Below, piece after piece: positions 8,567-15,603 of a DNA stretch of 64,000 nt. Both the position numbers and the translations under genes were made by a program. The number at the start of each line of letters is the position of its first letter. Position 1 is the stretch's first letter. This DNA is from Bacillus altitudinis 41KF2b (GTDB taxonomy: Bacteria > Bacillota > Bacilli > Bacillales > Bacillaceae): the NCBI RefSeq assembly GCF_000691145.1, contig NZ_ASJC01000007.1, positions 91,924 to 155,923 on the forward strand. The letters are read 5' to 3'. The notes below the pieces were generated by a model, which made no database searches, was not told the origin of the DNA, and was given only the letters and a program-made list of their open reading frames with translations.

Positions 8567-8887
8567 TTAAAAAGCCCCCCAGCTGACAATGTTCACATAA
8601 GGAACACTTACTCTTAGCTGATTTGTCGCATTTTTAAAGACTGCTACTGAGTCAAACAATTGTACGACAACCACGTTTTGCAGCACATCTCCATTGACTA
8701 AATGAACACGCGGCAGCGGAATGCCGAGCTCAAGCCATGGGCGTAGCAATTCTTTAATCTCTGACGCACTCCCTTCCTCACTTTCTTCTAAAAGATGAAG
8801 AAGAAGTATAATCAACACAACTTCAAGTATTCCTTCTGTTTCTAGTAATTCTTCGTTCCAGCCATTTAATAGTTGTTCAAATTCCAT
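8567..8887 (-). CDS. cgeC: CgeC, spore outer-layer protein
   Basis: 106 residues. The first 50 are acidic and include a hydrophobic LEVVLIILLLHLLEE helix, the last 50 are beta-rich (LPRVHLVNGDVLQNVVVVQL), like the small-barrel segment also seen at the C-terminus of CgeA. The start has GAGGG 7 nt upstream. First gene of a two-gene cgeC-cgeD unit with a sigma-K -10 box in front. Assignment rests on synteny and size rather than on strong motifs. Confidence 0.75.
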   Translation of the reverse strand: MEFEQLLNGWNEELLETEGILEVVLIILLLHLLEESEEGSASEIKELLRPWLELGIPLPRVHLVNGDVLQNVVVVQLFDSVAVFKNATNQLRVSVPYVNIVSWGAF

Positions 8888-8921
8888 TCAGATTCCCTCT
8901 TTCTTCTCGTTTGATCTTTAC

Positions 8922-8930
8922 TAGAGTATG
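8922..8930 (-). promoter_or_regulatory. Sigma-K-like -10 box of cgeCD
   Basis: Minus-strand CATACTCTA matches the sigma-K -10 consensus CATANNNTA exactly and lies 35 bp before the cgeC ATG. No AC -35 element stands at the right spacing, which would fit a promoter needing an activator such as GerE. Confidence 0.6.
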
Positions 8931-9027
8931 AGGATCACTTCATTTAGCATCAGCATTTGAAAACATTTTTCAAAAATGTGTGAAGTCATTAAATGAAAAA
9001 AGAACAAGGAATGAGCATTCTGCTTAT

Positions 9028-9055
9028 ACCAAAAAAAGAGAACGGCATATACATA
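9028..9055 (+). promoter_or_regulatory. Sigma-K-like promoter of cgeAB
   Basis: AC (9028-9029), 16 bases, then CATATACATA. The -35 AC and the CATA of the -10 box fit sigma-K, the terminal TA is offset by one base. It lies 40 bp before the cgeA start and diverges from the cgeCD box. Confidence 0.5.
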
Positions 9056-9094
9056 GTGGTGTGTTTGAATGGATGAAGAAAGGATGGGGAAAAC

Positions 9095-9496
9095 ATGAGC
9101 GAAAAGCGTGCCGAATTAAAAAAAGAGCTGTTAAAGCTGTTTTTCAAACCGCTTAGTCATGCGTTAACAGTTAATCTCGAAGAAGGAGGAGTTCAAGTGG
9201 AAGAAAAATTGAACGATTTATTTAGTGAGGTGGCTGCTGAAGCATCACCTTCAGATTCTGCTACAACACTCGACGTATCTCAACCAGCAAGATGGATTTT
9301 TGCAAGACTTGCACCTGGAACAGTCATTAGCATTGTCATGGACTCAGGTGACTTAATCGGACCCGTTCAATTCGTATCATTCGATGCTTCAACAGGTGTT
9401 GTTTTCGTCACACAAGAAAGCTCTGTGACACCTACGGGCTCTGCAACGACTCTATTAGATGTAGATAAAGTAGAAAGTGTTACGTTCACATCTTAA
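9095..9496 (+). CDS. cgeA: CgeA, spore crust protein
   Basis: 133 residues, the exact length of B. subtilis CgeA. A helical charged N-terminus (about 1-50) is followed by a Ser/Thr/Ala-rich linker and a beta-rich C-terminal half ([36 protein letters not shown]) typical of small coat-associated barrels. In B. subtilis it sits in the outermost crust, is made late in the mother cell under sigma-K, and is associated with spore surface glycosylation. cgeB follows after 15 nt, so they form one operon. Confidence 0.88.
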   Translation: MSEKRAELKKELLKLFFKPLSHALTVNLEEGGVQVEEKLNDLFSEVAAEASPSDSATTLDVSQPARWIFARLAPGTVISIVMDSGDLIGPVQFVSFDASTGVVFVTQESSVTPTGSATTLLDVDKVESVTFTS

Positions 9497-9511
9497 TGTG
9501 AGAGGGCCATC

Positions 9512-10474
9512 ATGAAGCTTCTTTATATCAGCTCTGGCTACGGTGGAATCTATCGGATGTTTGATCAATGGATAGAAGATAGCTTCATTGATTCCCCCTT
9601 TTCATGCATCAAGGTGGAAAGGGAAACTCTACCCGCTTATATGCACAAAATCCGGACATTTTCTCCGGATTTTGTTTTCATGATGATCGGTGATCATATT
9701 CCAACAGAACTGCTTCATCAATTCAAACAAGAAAAGATCCCCGTTGTACTGTGGATGACAGAAGACCCTTTTTATATAGATGTGTCAGCTGCATGCGTAA
9801 GTGATGCACAGCTGATCTTAACGATTGACGAAGGTGCTTTGTCATTTTACAAACAAATGGGCGCTGATCACACGCACTACTTTCCCATTCCAACCAATAC
9901 ACACGTATTTCAGAAAAAAGAATCACCACATGAGTCGTGCATTTATGACATTGCACTCATTGGCTACCCTTATCCAAACCGCATCAAAGCCATCAATACA
10001 CTCTTACATCAAAACAAATGGCGCATTCTCGTAGCAGGAAAAGAGTGGCATCGCGTGTTGAATAAATCACGCAGACGATATCGTGATCTCTCACTGATGA
10101 CCCACTGGCTGAGTCCCGAGCAGATGGCAGACATCTATCAAACATCAGCCATTGTTCTGAATCCGCACAGGCCCGCGCAATTTGCCTATAATCAAAACAA
10201 AGCCAATGTTCAAAATATGAGCCTCAACAACAGAGCATTTGATATCGCTGCAAGCGGAGGCTTTCAGTTGACAGATCTACAACCGTCACAGGCATTTTCA
10301 AGCTTCGCTTTTTACACACATGAAAACGATTTGATTAAGCAGGTCGAGCACTATGTAACAAACCCTCAACAAAGACAATCGGTTGCAGAGAACAATTACG
10401 AGCAAGTCGTTCGCTGGAACACATTTGATACGCTGCCTTACAGACTTTATGAAATAGTCAAAAGCGCCCTATGA
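9512..10474 (+). CDS. cgeB: CgeB, spore maturation glycosyltransferase
   Basis: 320 residues, cytosolic, GT-B type. The N-terminal Rossmann half includes LYISSGYGGIYR and VVLWMTEDPFYID; the C-terminal half has the DUF3880/Glyco_trans_1_2 pattern (IALIGYPYPNR, LNPHRP near 217, NNRAFDIAASGGFQLTD near 242), where the glycine-rich stretch binds the nucleotide sugar. The last codons form the left arm of a terminator stem. It acts with CgeA, CgeD and SpsM on spore-surface polysaccharide; donor and acceptor are unknown. Confidence 0.92.
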   Translation: MKLLYISSGYGGIYRMFDQWIEDSFIDSPFSCIKVERETLPAYMHKIRTFSPDFVFMMIGDHIPTELLHQFKQEKIPVVLWMTEDPFYIDVSAACVSDAQLILTIDEGALSFYKQMGADHTHYFPIPTNTHVFQKKESPHESCIYDIALIGYPYPNRIKAINTLLHQNKWRILVAGKEWHRVLNKSRRRYRDLSLMTHWLSPEQMADIYQTSAIVLNPHRPAQFAYNQNKANVQNMSLNNRAFDIAASGGFQLTDLQPSQAFSSFAFYTHENDLIKQVEHYVTNPQQRQSVAENNYEQVVRWNTFDTLPYRLYEIVKSAL

Positions 10475-10487
10475 CCGGGCGCTTTTT
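10461..10487. terminator. Bidirectional terminator between cgeB and the cytidylyltransferase gene
   Basis: A 9-bp perfect stem (AAAGCGCCC / GGGCGCTTT) around the cgeB TGA stop, with T-run on the plus strand. Confidence 0.85.
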
Positions 10488-10502
10488 CTAATTGCCATCA
10501 TC

Positions 10503-11225
10503 TTATGCCGTTCCTTCTGCATCTTGCCGAGCCAATAAAATCTTCTCTGCCTTTTTCCGATCTTCCTCACTTTTCACAACAAGCGATTGCGCATGATCCA
10601 TCATATATGCACCAACAGATCCTTCTAAAAAGGAATGAATGCATTCTTTTGCATATGGAACATGAAACGCATAGACAGCTCCATTTAAACGCCCATACGT
10701 ATAAGGGTGCTCCTGAGTTGGTACAAAAAAATAATGATTGTCCTTATACAGGCTGGCTTCATTGGTGTCATGAAGTGTCCAAGTTTCATTTGGATTTTCT
10801 AACGCCTCTGTAAAAGAAGCCGCACAATCATATCCCCCCTCTACTAGAAGCTGCAAGCAGGTCTCAATATCTGCCGTCTGCCTTAGTGGTGATGATGGAT
10901 GCAAATACAAAACAATATCAAATGTCTTTCCCTCTCGTTCTAAATAAGCAAGCGCATGCTTCACAGCTACTAAAGAAGGTGTTTGTTCTGTCACATGTGT
11001 GCTTGGCAGTTCAATCACATTTGCTCCATAGTGGGACGAAATGATTTGAGTATTCACATTCTCTGAAGATACGATGACTTCATCTAATTCAATCATTTGT
11101 AATAATGGCTGAATGGTCCAATAGATTAGCGGCCGCTCCGCCAATACGCGAATGTGTTCAGCATGATGCCCCTGCTTGCTGCTAAAAGCTGGTATCATGG
11201 CTAAAATACGATTTCCCCTATACAT
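10503..11225 (-). CDS. Cytidylyltransferase-like protein (acylneuraminate CTP-transferase family)
   Basis: 240 residues of the NeuA/PseF fold. Family members activate nonulosonic acids with CTP. Recognised are the RPLIYWTIQPLLQ helix, the VIVSSENVNTQIISSHYGA strand-loop, LHPSSPLRQTADIE (the conserved LQPTSPLR-like segment) near 107 and GAVYAF near 180. The N-terminal nucleotide loop, normally PARGGSKGIPxKN, reads IPAFSSKQGHHAEH, so the conserved Arg and the KN end are missing. It is convergent with cgeB and divergent from spsM, so it probably serves the same spore glycan. No symbol is given. Confidence 0.8.
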   Translation of the reverse strand: MYRGNRILAMIPAFSSKQGHHAEHIRVLAERPLIYWTIQPLLQMIELDEVIVSSENVNTQIISSHYGANVIELPSTHVTEQTPSLVAVKHALAYLEREGKTFDIVLYLHPSSPLRQTADIETCLQLLVEGGYDCAASFTEALENPNETWTLHDTNEASLYKDNHYFFVPTQEHPYTYGRLNGAVYAFHVPYAKECIHSFLEGSVGAYMMDHAQSLVVKSEEDRKKAEKILLARQDAEGTA

Positions 11226-11246
11226 GTATGATCTTCTCCCCTCGCG

Positions 11247-11285
11247 CAGCTCAGTATCAGTGAATACATTCTGAGAGCTGAGCTG
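11247..11285. repeat. Long inverted repeat between the cytidylyltransferase gene and spsM
   Basis: Arms CAGCTCAG (11247-11254) and CTGAGCTG (11278-11285) with an inner alternative CTCAG / CTGAG pairing. No T-run follows on either strand. It lies immediately upstream of the minus-strand gene. Confidence 0.5.
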
Positions 11286-11418
11286 ATCGCCGTACTGAAG
11301 TCTTCAGGTGCCTCGCTATTCTACTTAATCTTCTATCTCTACATATTCTATTAAGTCGTCAAGCAGATGGTTATAATTGGTTCACCTAATTTATGCATGA
11401 AGTGGTTCTTTTCCTCAA

Positions 11419-11445
11419 ACGTCTTCCACTCTTTCACATATGATG
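11419..11445 (+). promoter_or_regulatory. Sigma-K-like promoter of spsM
   Basis: AC (11419-11420), 16 bases, CATATGATG. One mismatch to CATANNNTA. It would start transcription about 27 nt before the spsM ATG and agrees with known sigma-K control of spsM in B. subtilis. Confidence 0.45.
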
Positions 11446-11478
11446 CAAAGTAGAGAAATGAGAGTTGGGGGATTAGAT

Positions 11479-12507
11479 ATGTCCAAACAAATAGAAACGA
11501 GTTTGAAGACCTTTTTTCGTGACAAAATCATCTTGGTCACAGGCGGTACGGGTTCGATTGGCCGGCAGATTGTGAAAAAATTAACAGCCTGCTCTCCTAA
11601 AAAGGTCATTGTCTTCAGTAAAGATGACAGTAAACAATACATGATGAAAAATGAATATGCGGCAAATCCAGAGGTTGTATTTGCACTTGGAGATGTGAGG
11701 GATGCAAGCCGCGTCAGGCAGCTTGTCAAAGGAGTAGATATCATCTTCCATGCAGCTGCACTCAAACAAGTACCCACCTGCGAAGATAATCCGTTTGAAG
11801 CTGTCCAAACCAACATCATCGGCGGACAGCATGTCATCGAAGCAGCACTTGAACATGAAGTCAGTCATGTTGTCAACATTTCAACCGACAAAGCGGTTTC
11901 TCCGACAAATGCCATGGGAGCTACAAAATTAATTTCAGAAAAATTGTTTTTTCAAGCGAATGAAAGTATTTCAAATCAGAAAACGAGGTTTTGCTCTGTC
12001 CGGTTTGGCAATGTGCTTGGATCAAGGGGTTCCGTCATCCCCATCATGCTTCAACAGTTGTTAAATGAACAACCTCTAACTGTAACTGATCCTAAGATGA
12101 CACGCTTTTTTATGTCTATCGAAGAAGCTGTATCTCTCACGCTTGAAGCAGCTATCATGATGAAAGGCGGCGAAACGTTTATTCTCAAGATGGAGTCATT
12201 ACAGCTGGCTGATCTATTGAAAGCATTTCATGAATATGCCGGTCAGATTAATGTTCCTTCTCCTGATATTCTCGTTGTCGGCAAAAGACCTGGAGAAAAA
12301 CTTCACGAGGAGCTCACATTCCCTCACGAGGCAGATGCACTGTTTGAACATGAACAATTTTACGCCATTTTACCAAGACCACATCTTCACCCTCATTTTC
12401 AAAAAGTCCATTTGACCCATTACACATCAAACGAAGCACCGCTCATTACAAAAGAGAAGCTGTTTCACATCATTGAACAATTACATCATACACACCATAA
12501 AAAATAA
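11479..12507 (+). CDS. spsM: SpsM, intact UDP-sugar dehydratase/epimerase for spore polysaccharide
   Basis: 342 residues of the FlaA1/CapD short-chain dehydrogenase family (UDP-GlcNAc 4,6-dehydratase type). The NAD(P) loop is VTGGTGSIGRQIV near 23; HAAALKQVP near 95, NISTDKAVSPTNAMGATK near 132-149 carries the catalytic TDK and the displaced YXXXK-like AMGATK; RFGNVLGSRGSVIP follows. ATG at 11479 has GGGGGA 8 nt upstream. In B. subtilis 168 this gene is split by the SPbeta prophage and rebuilt by excision during sporulation; here it is uninterrupted. It makes a precursor for the spore-surface glycan. Confidence 0.93.
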   Translation: MSKQIETSLKTFFRDKIILVTGGTGSIGRQIVKKLTACSPKKVIVFSKDDSKQYMMKNEYAANPEVVFALGDVRDASRVRQLVKGVDIIFHAAALKQVPTCEDNPFEAVQTNIIGGQHVIEAALEHEVSHVVNISTDKAVSPTNAMGATKLISEKLFFQANESISNQKTRFCSVRFGNVLGSRGSVIPIMLQQLLNEQPLTVTDPKMTRFFMSIEEAVSLTLEAAIMMKGGETFILKMESLQLADLLKAFHEYAGQINVPSPDILVVGKRPGEKLHEELTFPHEADALFEHEQFYAILPRPHLHPHFQKVHLTHYTSNEAPLITKEKLFHIIEQLHHTHHKK

Positions 12508-12552
12508 AAAAATCGTCACATGGAAGCAACTGACTTCCATGTGACGATTTTT
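12508..12552. terminator. Strong bidirectional terminator between spsM and msrB
   Basis: A 19-bp perfect stem with a 7-nt loop and A/T runs on both sides. Confidence 0.95.
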
Positions 12553-12559
12553 AAATCAA

Positions 12560-12991
12560 TTATTGAAAGATGTGTTTCAAATGACCGTAGCCTTCTTTTT
12601 CAAGATCATCCTTCGGGATAAACTTTAAAGCGGCAGAATTAATACAATACCGAAGACCGTTTGGCCCTGGGCCGTCAGGGAATACATGACCAAGGTGAGA
12701 GTCGGCCGTCTTACTGCGAACTTCTGTCCGCACCATGCCATGGCTCGTATCTACTTTCTCTTCTACCTCTTGATCTTCAATCGGTTTTGTAAAACTTGGC
12801 CAGCCGCAATGGGCATCAAATTTATCTAATGAAGAAAACAATGGTTTGCCTGAAATGATATCTACATAAATGCCCTCTTCCTTATGATCCCAAAATTCAT
12901 TTTGAAATGGCGGCTCAGTTCCATTATTTTGCGTCACTTCGTACTGCATTCGGTTTAATTCTTTGATGCGCTGCTCTTTTTCGTTAGCCAT
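12560..12991 (-). CDS. msrB: Peptide-methionine (R)-S-oxide reductase MsrB
   Basis: 143 residues. It reduces the R-epimer of methionine sulfoxide in proteins in the cytosol. HCGWPSF near 75 and the catalytic Cys in GLRYCINS near 119 are present; RPNGLRYC and [11 protein letters not shown] are family signatures. Only two cysteines occur, so the zinc-binding CXXC pairs of other MsrBs are absent. Its ATG overlaps the msrA stop by one base, so msrA-msrB is a translationally coupled operon, as in B. subtilis. Confidence 0.97.
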   Translation of the reverse strand: MANEKEQRIKELNRMQYEVTQNNGTEPPFQNEFWDHKEEGIYVDIISGKPLFSSLDKFDAHCGWPSFTKPIEDQEVEEKVDTSHGMVRTEVRSKTADSHLGHVFPDGPGPNGLRYCINSAALKFIPKDDLEKEGYGHLKHIFQ

Positions 12992-13524
12992 TATTTATCA
13001 CTCCAATGAGATTGAATAAAACCTGCTCTGCCCGAACCGACATGGTATCGTTCGTAGTGCATTTTGTTCTTTTTATAATAATGCTGATGATATTCCTCAG
13101 CAGGATAAAAAGGACCAGCCTCTAAAATTTCTGTCACGATTGGCTTTTGGAAAACTCCACTTTGGCTCAGCTGCTCTTTTGATATTTCTGCAAGTTGCCT
13201 TTGTTTTTCATTGTGGACATAAATCCCTGTACGGTAGGACTCTCCTCTATCACCAAATTGTCCTCCATCATCTGTTGGGTCTATTTGCTGCCAATATAGT
13301 TCTAATAGCTTCTCATACGGAAAAACGTCTGGATCAAAGGTAATTTGAACGGCTTCTCTATGGCCTGTCGTATTTGTACATACTTCCTCATAGGTTGGAT
13401 TCACTGTATGTCCGCCAGTATACCCTGATTCAACTTTGATAATGCCTGGCTGTTCATCAAAAGGTTTAACCATACACCAGAAACAGCCTCCAGCAAATGT
13501 GGCTAATTCTTGTTTTTCAGACAT
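12991..13524 (-). CDS. msrA: Peptide-methionine (S)-S-oxide reductase MsrA
   Basis: 177 residues. The catalytic motif GGCFWC covers residues 12-17, with Cys14 as nucleophile; [26 protein letters not shown] and YHQHY follow in the usual order. It is first in the operon with msrB. The region upstream is shared with the divergent MarR gene ypoP, suggesting common oxidative-stress control. Start has GGGGGC 7 nt upstream. Confidence 0.97.
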   Translation of the reverse strand: MSEKQELATFAGGCFWCMVKPFDEQPGIIKVESGYTGGHTVNPTYEEVCTNTTGHREAVQITFDPDVFPYEKLLELYWQQIDPTDDGGQFGDRGESYRTGIYVHNEKQRQLAEISKEQLSQSGVFQKPIVTEILEAGPFYPAEEYHQHYYKKNKMHYERYHVGSGRAGFIQSHWSDK

Positions 13525-13590
13525 ATTAGTGCCCCCTTCATTTAAAAAATGGTATCATCATATTATAACATGATAAAAAATAATGAAAAT

Positions 13591-13637
13591 GATACGACTT
13601 GTATACCTAAAAACAAATGAAAGCATTCTGTCGTATC
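13591..13637. promoter_or_regulatory. Paired 8-bp inverted elements upstream of ypoP
   Basis: GATACGAC (13591-13598) and GTCGTATC (13630-13637) are perfect reverse complements 31 bp apart in the msrA/ypoP divergent region; the second abuts a TATAAT at 13644-13649. They could be a pair of operator half-sites for YpoP. Confidence 0.45.
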
Positions 13638-13662
13638 TTAAAATATAATGGGGGTTTAATGA

Positions 13663-14094
13663 TTGGAACAAAGAAAACAAATGATGTATGAAATGGATAC
13701 TTTACTGAGAACCGTATTTAAGCAAATACGTTATGAAATTAACAGCCTGCTTGAAAACGAATTATCTCGGAATGAATTTCTCATTTTAAATCTGCTGCGT
13801 GAACAAGGCGCAAAAAAAGTAACGGAGTTCGCCTCAATTCTCGGTGTATCAGCAAGCCATATTACAGCTGTAACCGACACACTTGTAGAAAAAGGCTGGA
13901 TCACTCGTATCCGTTCAAAAGAGGATCGACGCATCATCAAAATCCACTTAACCGATAAGGGTAAGGAAATTACTGAGCATTTTGAGAAAAAGAAAACAGA
14001 ATACTTCATGGAACGATTTGAATCATTTGATGATGAAGAACTGAAAACGATGATCAAATTATTTAAAAAGCTGGATAAAAGTCAAAAAGATTAA
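13663..14094 (+). CDS. ypoP: MarR-family transcriptional regulator YpoP
   Basis: 143 residues. The winged helix-turn-helix is clear: NEFLILNLLREQGAKKVTEFA, the recognition helix region GVSASHITAVTDTLVEKGWI near 63-82 and the wing RIRSKEDRRIIKIHLTDKG near 84-102. The rest is the helical dimer interface. No conserved cysteine is present, so direct thiol sensing is unlikely. It is divergent from msrA-msrB. The start lies 8 nt behind GGGGG. Target genes are unknown. Confidence 0.92.
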   Translation: MEQRKQMMYEMDTLLRTVFKQIRYEINSLLENELSRNEFLILNLLREQGAKKVTEFASILGVSASHITAVTDTLVEKGWITRIRSKEDRRIIKIHLTDKGKEITEHFEKKKTEYFMERFESFDDEELKTMIKLFKKLDKSQKD

Positions 14095-14146
14095 GCATAG
14101 ATTTTAGCGTGGAGGATATGCTACGGATAAAAAGGTGGAATGAACC

Positions 14147-14407
14147 ATGACAAGTCCATATCTTTGTCCGAACTGCAAAACCAACAGAACGCGTTTTAAT
14201 CTCATCGAGCAGCATTCAGAACCTGTGAAACTTGATCCAGCAACTGGAGCTATTGTCGAAACATATGAAGGAGATCAGCTTTCTCCTTTTCACATGAACT
14301 ATCAAGGACCGAAAATCAAAGTCCAGTGCGGCGTTTGCGGATTAATTGAGGATGAAAAAACGTTCATTAAGTTGGCTGAATATCATCAATATTCATCTCC
14401 TTCTTAA
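14147..14407 (+). CDS. Small zinc-ribbon protein, unknown
   Basis: 86 residues with two CXXC knuckles: CPNC at 8-11 and CGVC at about 61-64, which together should hold one zinc ion. The middle is polar, with SPFHMNYQGPK. AGGTGG precedes the ATG. It lies 52 nt after ypoP and ends in a good terminator, so it may be co-transcribed with ypoP. In B. subtilis this position is taken by ypnP; I do not recognise a named homologue. Confidence 0.8.
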   Translation: MTSPYLCPNCKTNRTRFNLIEQHSEPVKLDPATGAIVETYEGDQLSPFHMNYQGPKIKVQCGVCGLIEDEKTFIKLAEYHQYSSPS

Positions 14408-14413
14408 TACGAG

Positions 14414-14441
14414 AGCCTGACACTTTTTGTCAGGCTTTTTT
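14414..14441 (+). terminator. Terminator after the zinc-ribbon gene
   Basis: 9-bp perfect stem AGCCTGACA / TGTCAGGCT, 5-nt loop, then TTTTT. Confidence 0.93.
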
Positions 14442-14524
14442 CTATGTTTCTTTTGCCTATACAGATCGTCCCTTTCTTGCATACGCTACAAAAAACACAT
14501 TGCAGAGAAAGAAGGGATAAAGAC

Positions 14525-15193
14525 GTGCAGCAGCTCTACGAGATGAATCAATTTCTATATCGTCCATTAGCTACCTTTCCCCCATACCATCTGAGAAACA
14601 CCATTTCCAAAGCTGTTATTCGATTATTTCACGCTGCACCGGATTTAAGTGAGCTTGCTGTATTTGTAAATCAGCAGCCAATCCAAAAAAAGCTGCCATA
14701 CGGTCAGCTGTCTGCTTATATGGAATGGGATGAGGGTGTTTATGAGATAGAAGTATTCAAGCTGGCTACAAAAGAAAGAATTCTTTCTTCTCGTATGATG
14801 ATTAATGGAAACGAGACTTACACGCTATGTATCACAGGAGCTCGTACCGGCTTTGCGCTGCTCACAGAAAAGCAAGACTCGCTGATTAAGCAAGAAGAGC
14901 TATCAGCACTCACGTTTATCCAGCTGTCACCAGACCTCCCTTTCATTGATATATATGAACGAGATCAAGGCATGTTATCAAAGGAGCTCGGATATGTGAA
15001 CGGCACCCAAACCCACCACTTCTCTCCGAATAAGTATCACTTTGAATTAAAAGCTGCCGGTACTCAAAGTGTACTGCTAGATATTCCGAAAGTTCACCTG
15101 CAAACAAAGCGGGCCTATCTTATTTTACTTCATGGATTTGCAAACGGAGAGCCAGAGCTAATGGCAAAAGTCGTCTTGTCTCACCAAATGTAA
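14525..15193 (+). CDS. DUF4397-type beta-rich protein
   Basis: 222 residues from a GTG 6 nt behind AAGGGAT; the frame is open further upstream but without a ribosome site. The repeat-like segment AVIRLFHAAPDLSELAVFVN (near 34-53) and a second weaker copy (ALTFIQLSPDLPFIDIYE, near 138-155) are the hallmark of DUF4397 domains, usually surface-associated beta sandwiches. No signal peptide is seen with this start. It stands alone between two terminators; function unknown. It replaces ypnP of the B. subtilis map. Confidence 0.8.
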   Translation: MQQLYEMNQFLYRPLATFPPYHLRNTISKAVIRLFHAAPDLSELAVFVNQQPIQKKLPYGQLSAYMEWDEGVYEIEVFKLATKERILSSRMMINGNETYTLCITGARTGFALLTEKQDSLIKQEELSALTFIQLSPDLPFIDIYERDQGMLSKELGYVNGTQTHHFSPNKYHFELKAAGTQSVLLDIPKVHLQTKRAYLILLHGFANGEPELMAKVVLSHQM

Positions 15194-15195
15194 AA

Positions 15196-15222
15196 AGAGC
15201 CTTTCCAAATGGAAAAGGCTCT
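15196..15222 (+). terminator. Terminator of the DUF4397 gene, left flank of repeat copy 1
   Basis: AGAGCCTTTCC / GGAAAAGGCTCT stem with a one-base bulge and AAAT loop, straight after the stop codon. An identical 23-bp hairpin recurs at 15357-15379. Confidence 0.75.
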
Positions 15223-15355
15223 CAGCGTGTAGACAAAGCCTCGCATTCGGTGTCAGTCCTGCGTGCCGGTGCTCACGAATGTCACATTCACTCTGCGCCA
15301 GTACTCGTCCTTCCTAGAATACAAAGGTTTTCTATTCCGCTGAAAAGAAGACAAA
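15223..15355 (+). repeat. Dispersed intergenic repeat, copy 1 (133-bp core)
   Basis: The block runs from CAGCGTGTAGACAAAG to CTGAAAAGAAGACAAA. It aligns without gaps to the minus strand of 50668-50800, about 118 of 133 positions identical by hand alignment. It is flanked on both sides by the same 23-bp hairpin. It is GC-richer than its surroundings. A short frame runs through it in both copies but has no ribosome site. Confidence 0.85.
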
Positions 15356-15356
15356 C

Positions 15357-15379
15357 AGCCTTTCCAAATGGAAAAGGCT
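15357..15379 (-). terminator. Right-flank hairpin of repeat copy 1, downstream of ypmT
   Basis: Identical to 15198-15220. It lies just after the ypmT stop and may end the degV-ypm transcript, although the T-run on the minus strand is weak. Confidence 0.55.
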
Positions 15380-15381
15380 AT

Positions 15382-15579
15382 TTACGAGACATCTTCAGCT
15401 TTTTCTTGTTTTTGAAAATCAAAAGCAAGAATCATGGTACCTAAAAATAATGCACAATAGGCGATATTTAAGTAAAACTGGTCGATATTTTCTGCTTTTA
15501 AATGAGAGGCAGCTGTCATGCCAAAGTATGCAGCAAATAAAAGCGACAGTAAACTAAAATATTGATAGACTCGCTTCAT
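15382..15579 (-). CDS. ypmT: YpmT, small two-span membrane protein
   Basis: 65 residues with two hydrophobic segments (about 6-25 and 36-54) and a short charged tail. Size and position after ypmS match B. subtilis YpmT. No function known. Last gene of the cluster degV-ypmQ-ypmR-ypmS-ypmT; the gap to ypmS is 24 nt. Confidence 0.88.
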   Translation of the reverse strand: MKRVYQYFSLLSLLFAAYFGMTAASHLKAENIDQFYLNIAYCALFLGTMILAFDFQKQEKAEDVS

Positions 15580-15603
15580 CGTTTCACTCCTGACTTACAC
15601 GTT

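Noticed and set aside
11884..11899. A functional SPbeta attB
   Set aside because: Four of sixteen core bases differ from the core I remember; recorded as a position of interest, not as an attachment site feature.
15250..15444. A 64-codon frame through repeat copy 1 (and a related frame at 50528-50818) sharing a GAHEC..SAP.LVLPR peptide
   Set aside because: No ribosome site in either copy, the frames run into unrelated flanks, and substitutions between copies are not biased to synonymous sites; the likeness follows from DNA similarity.
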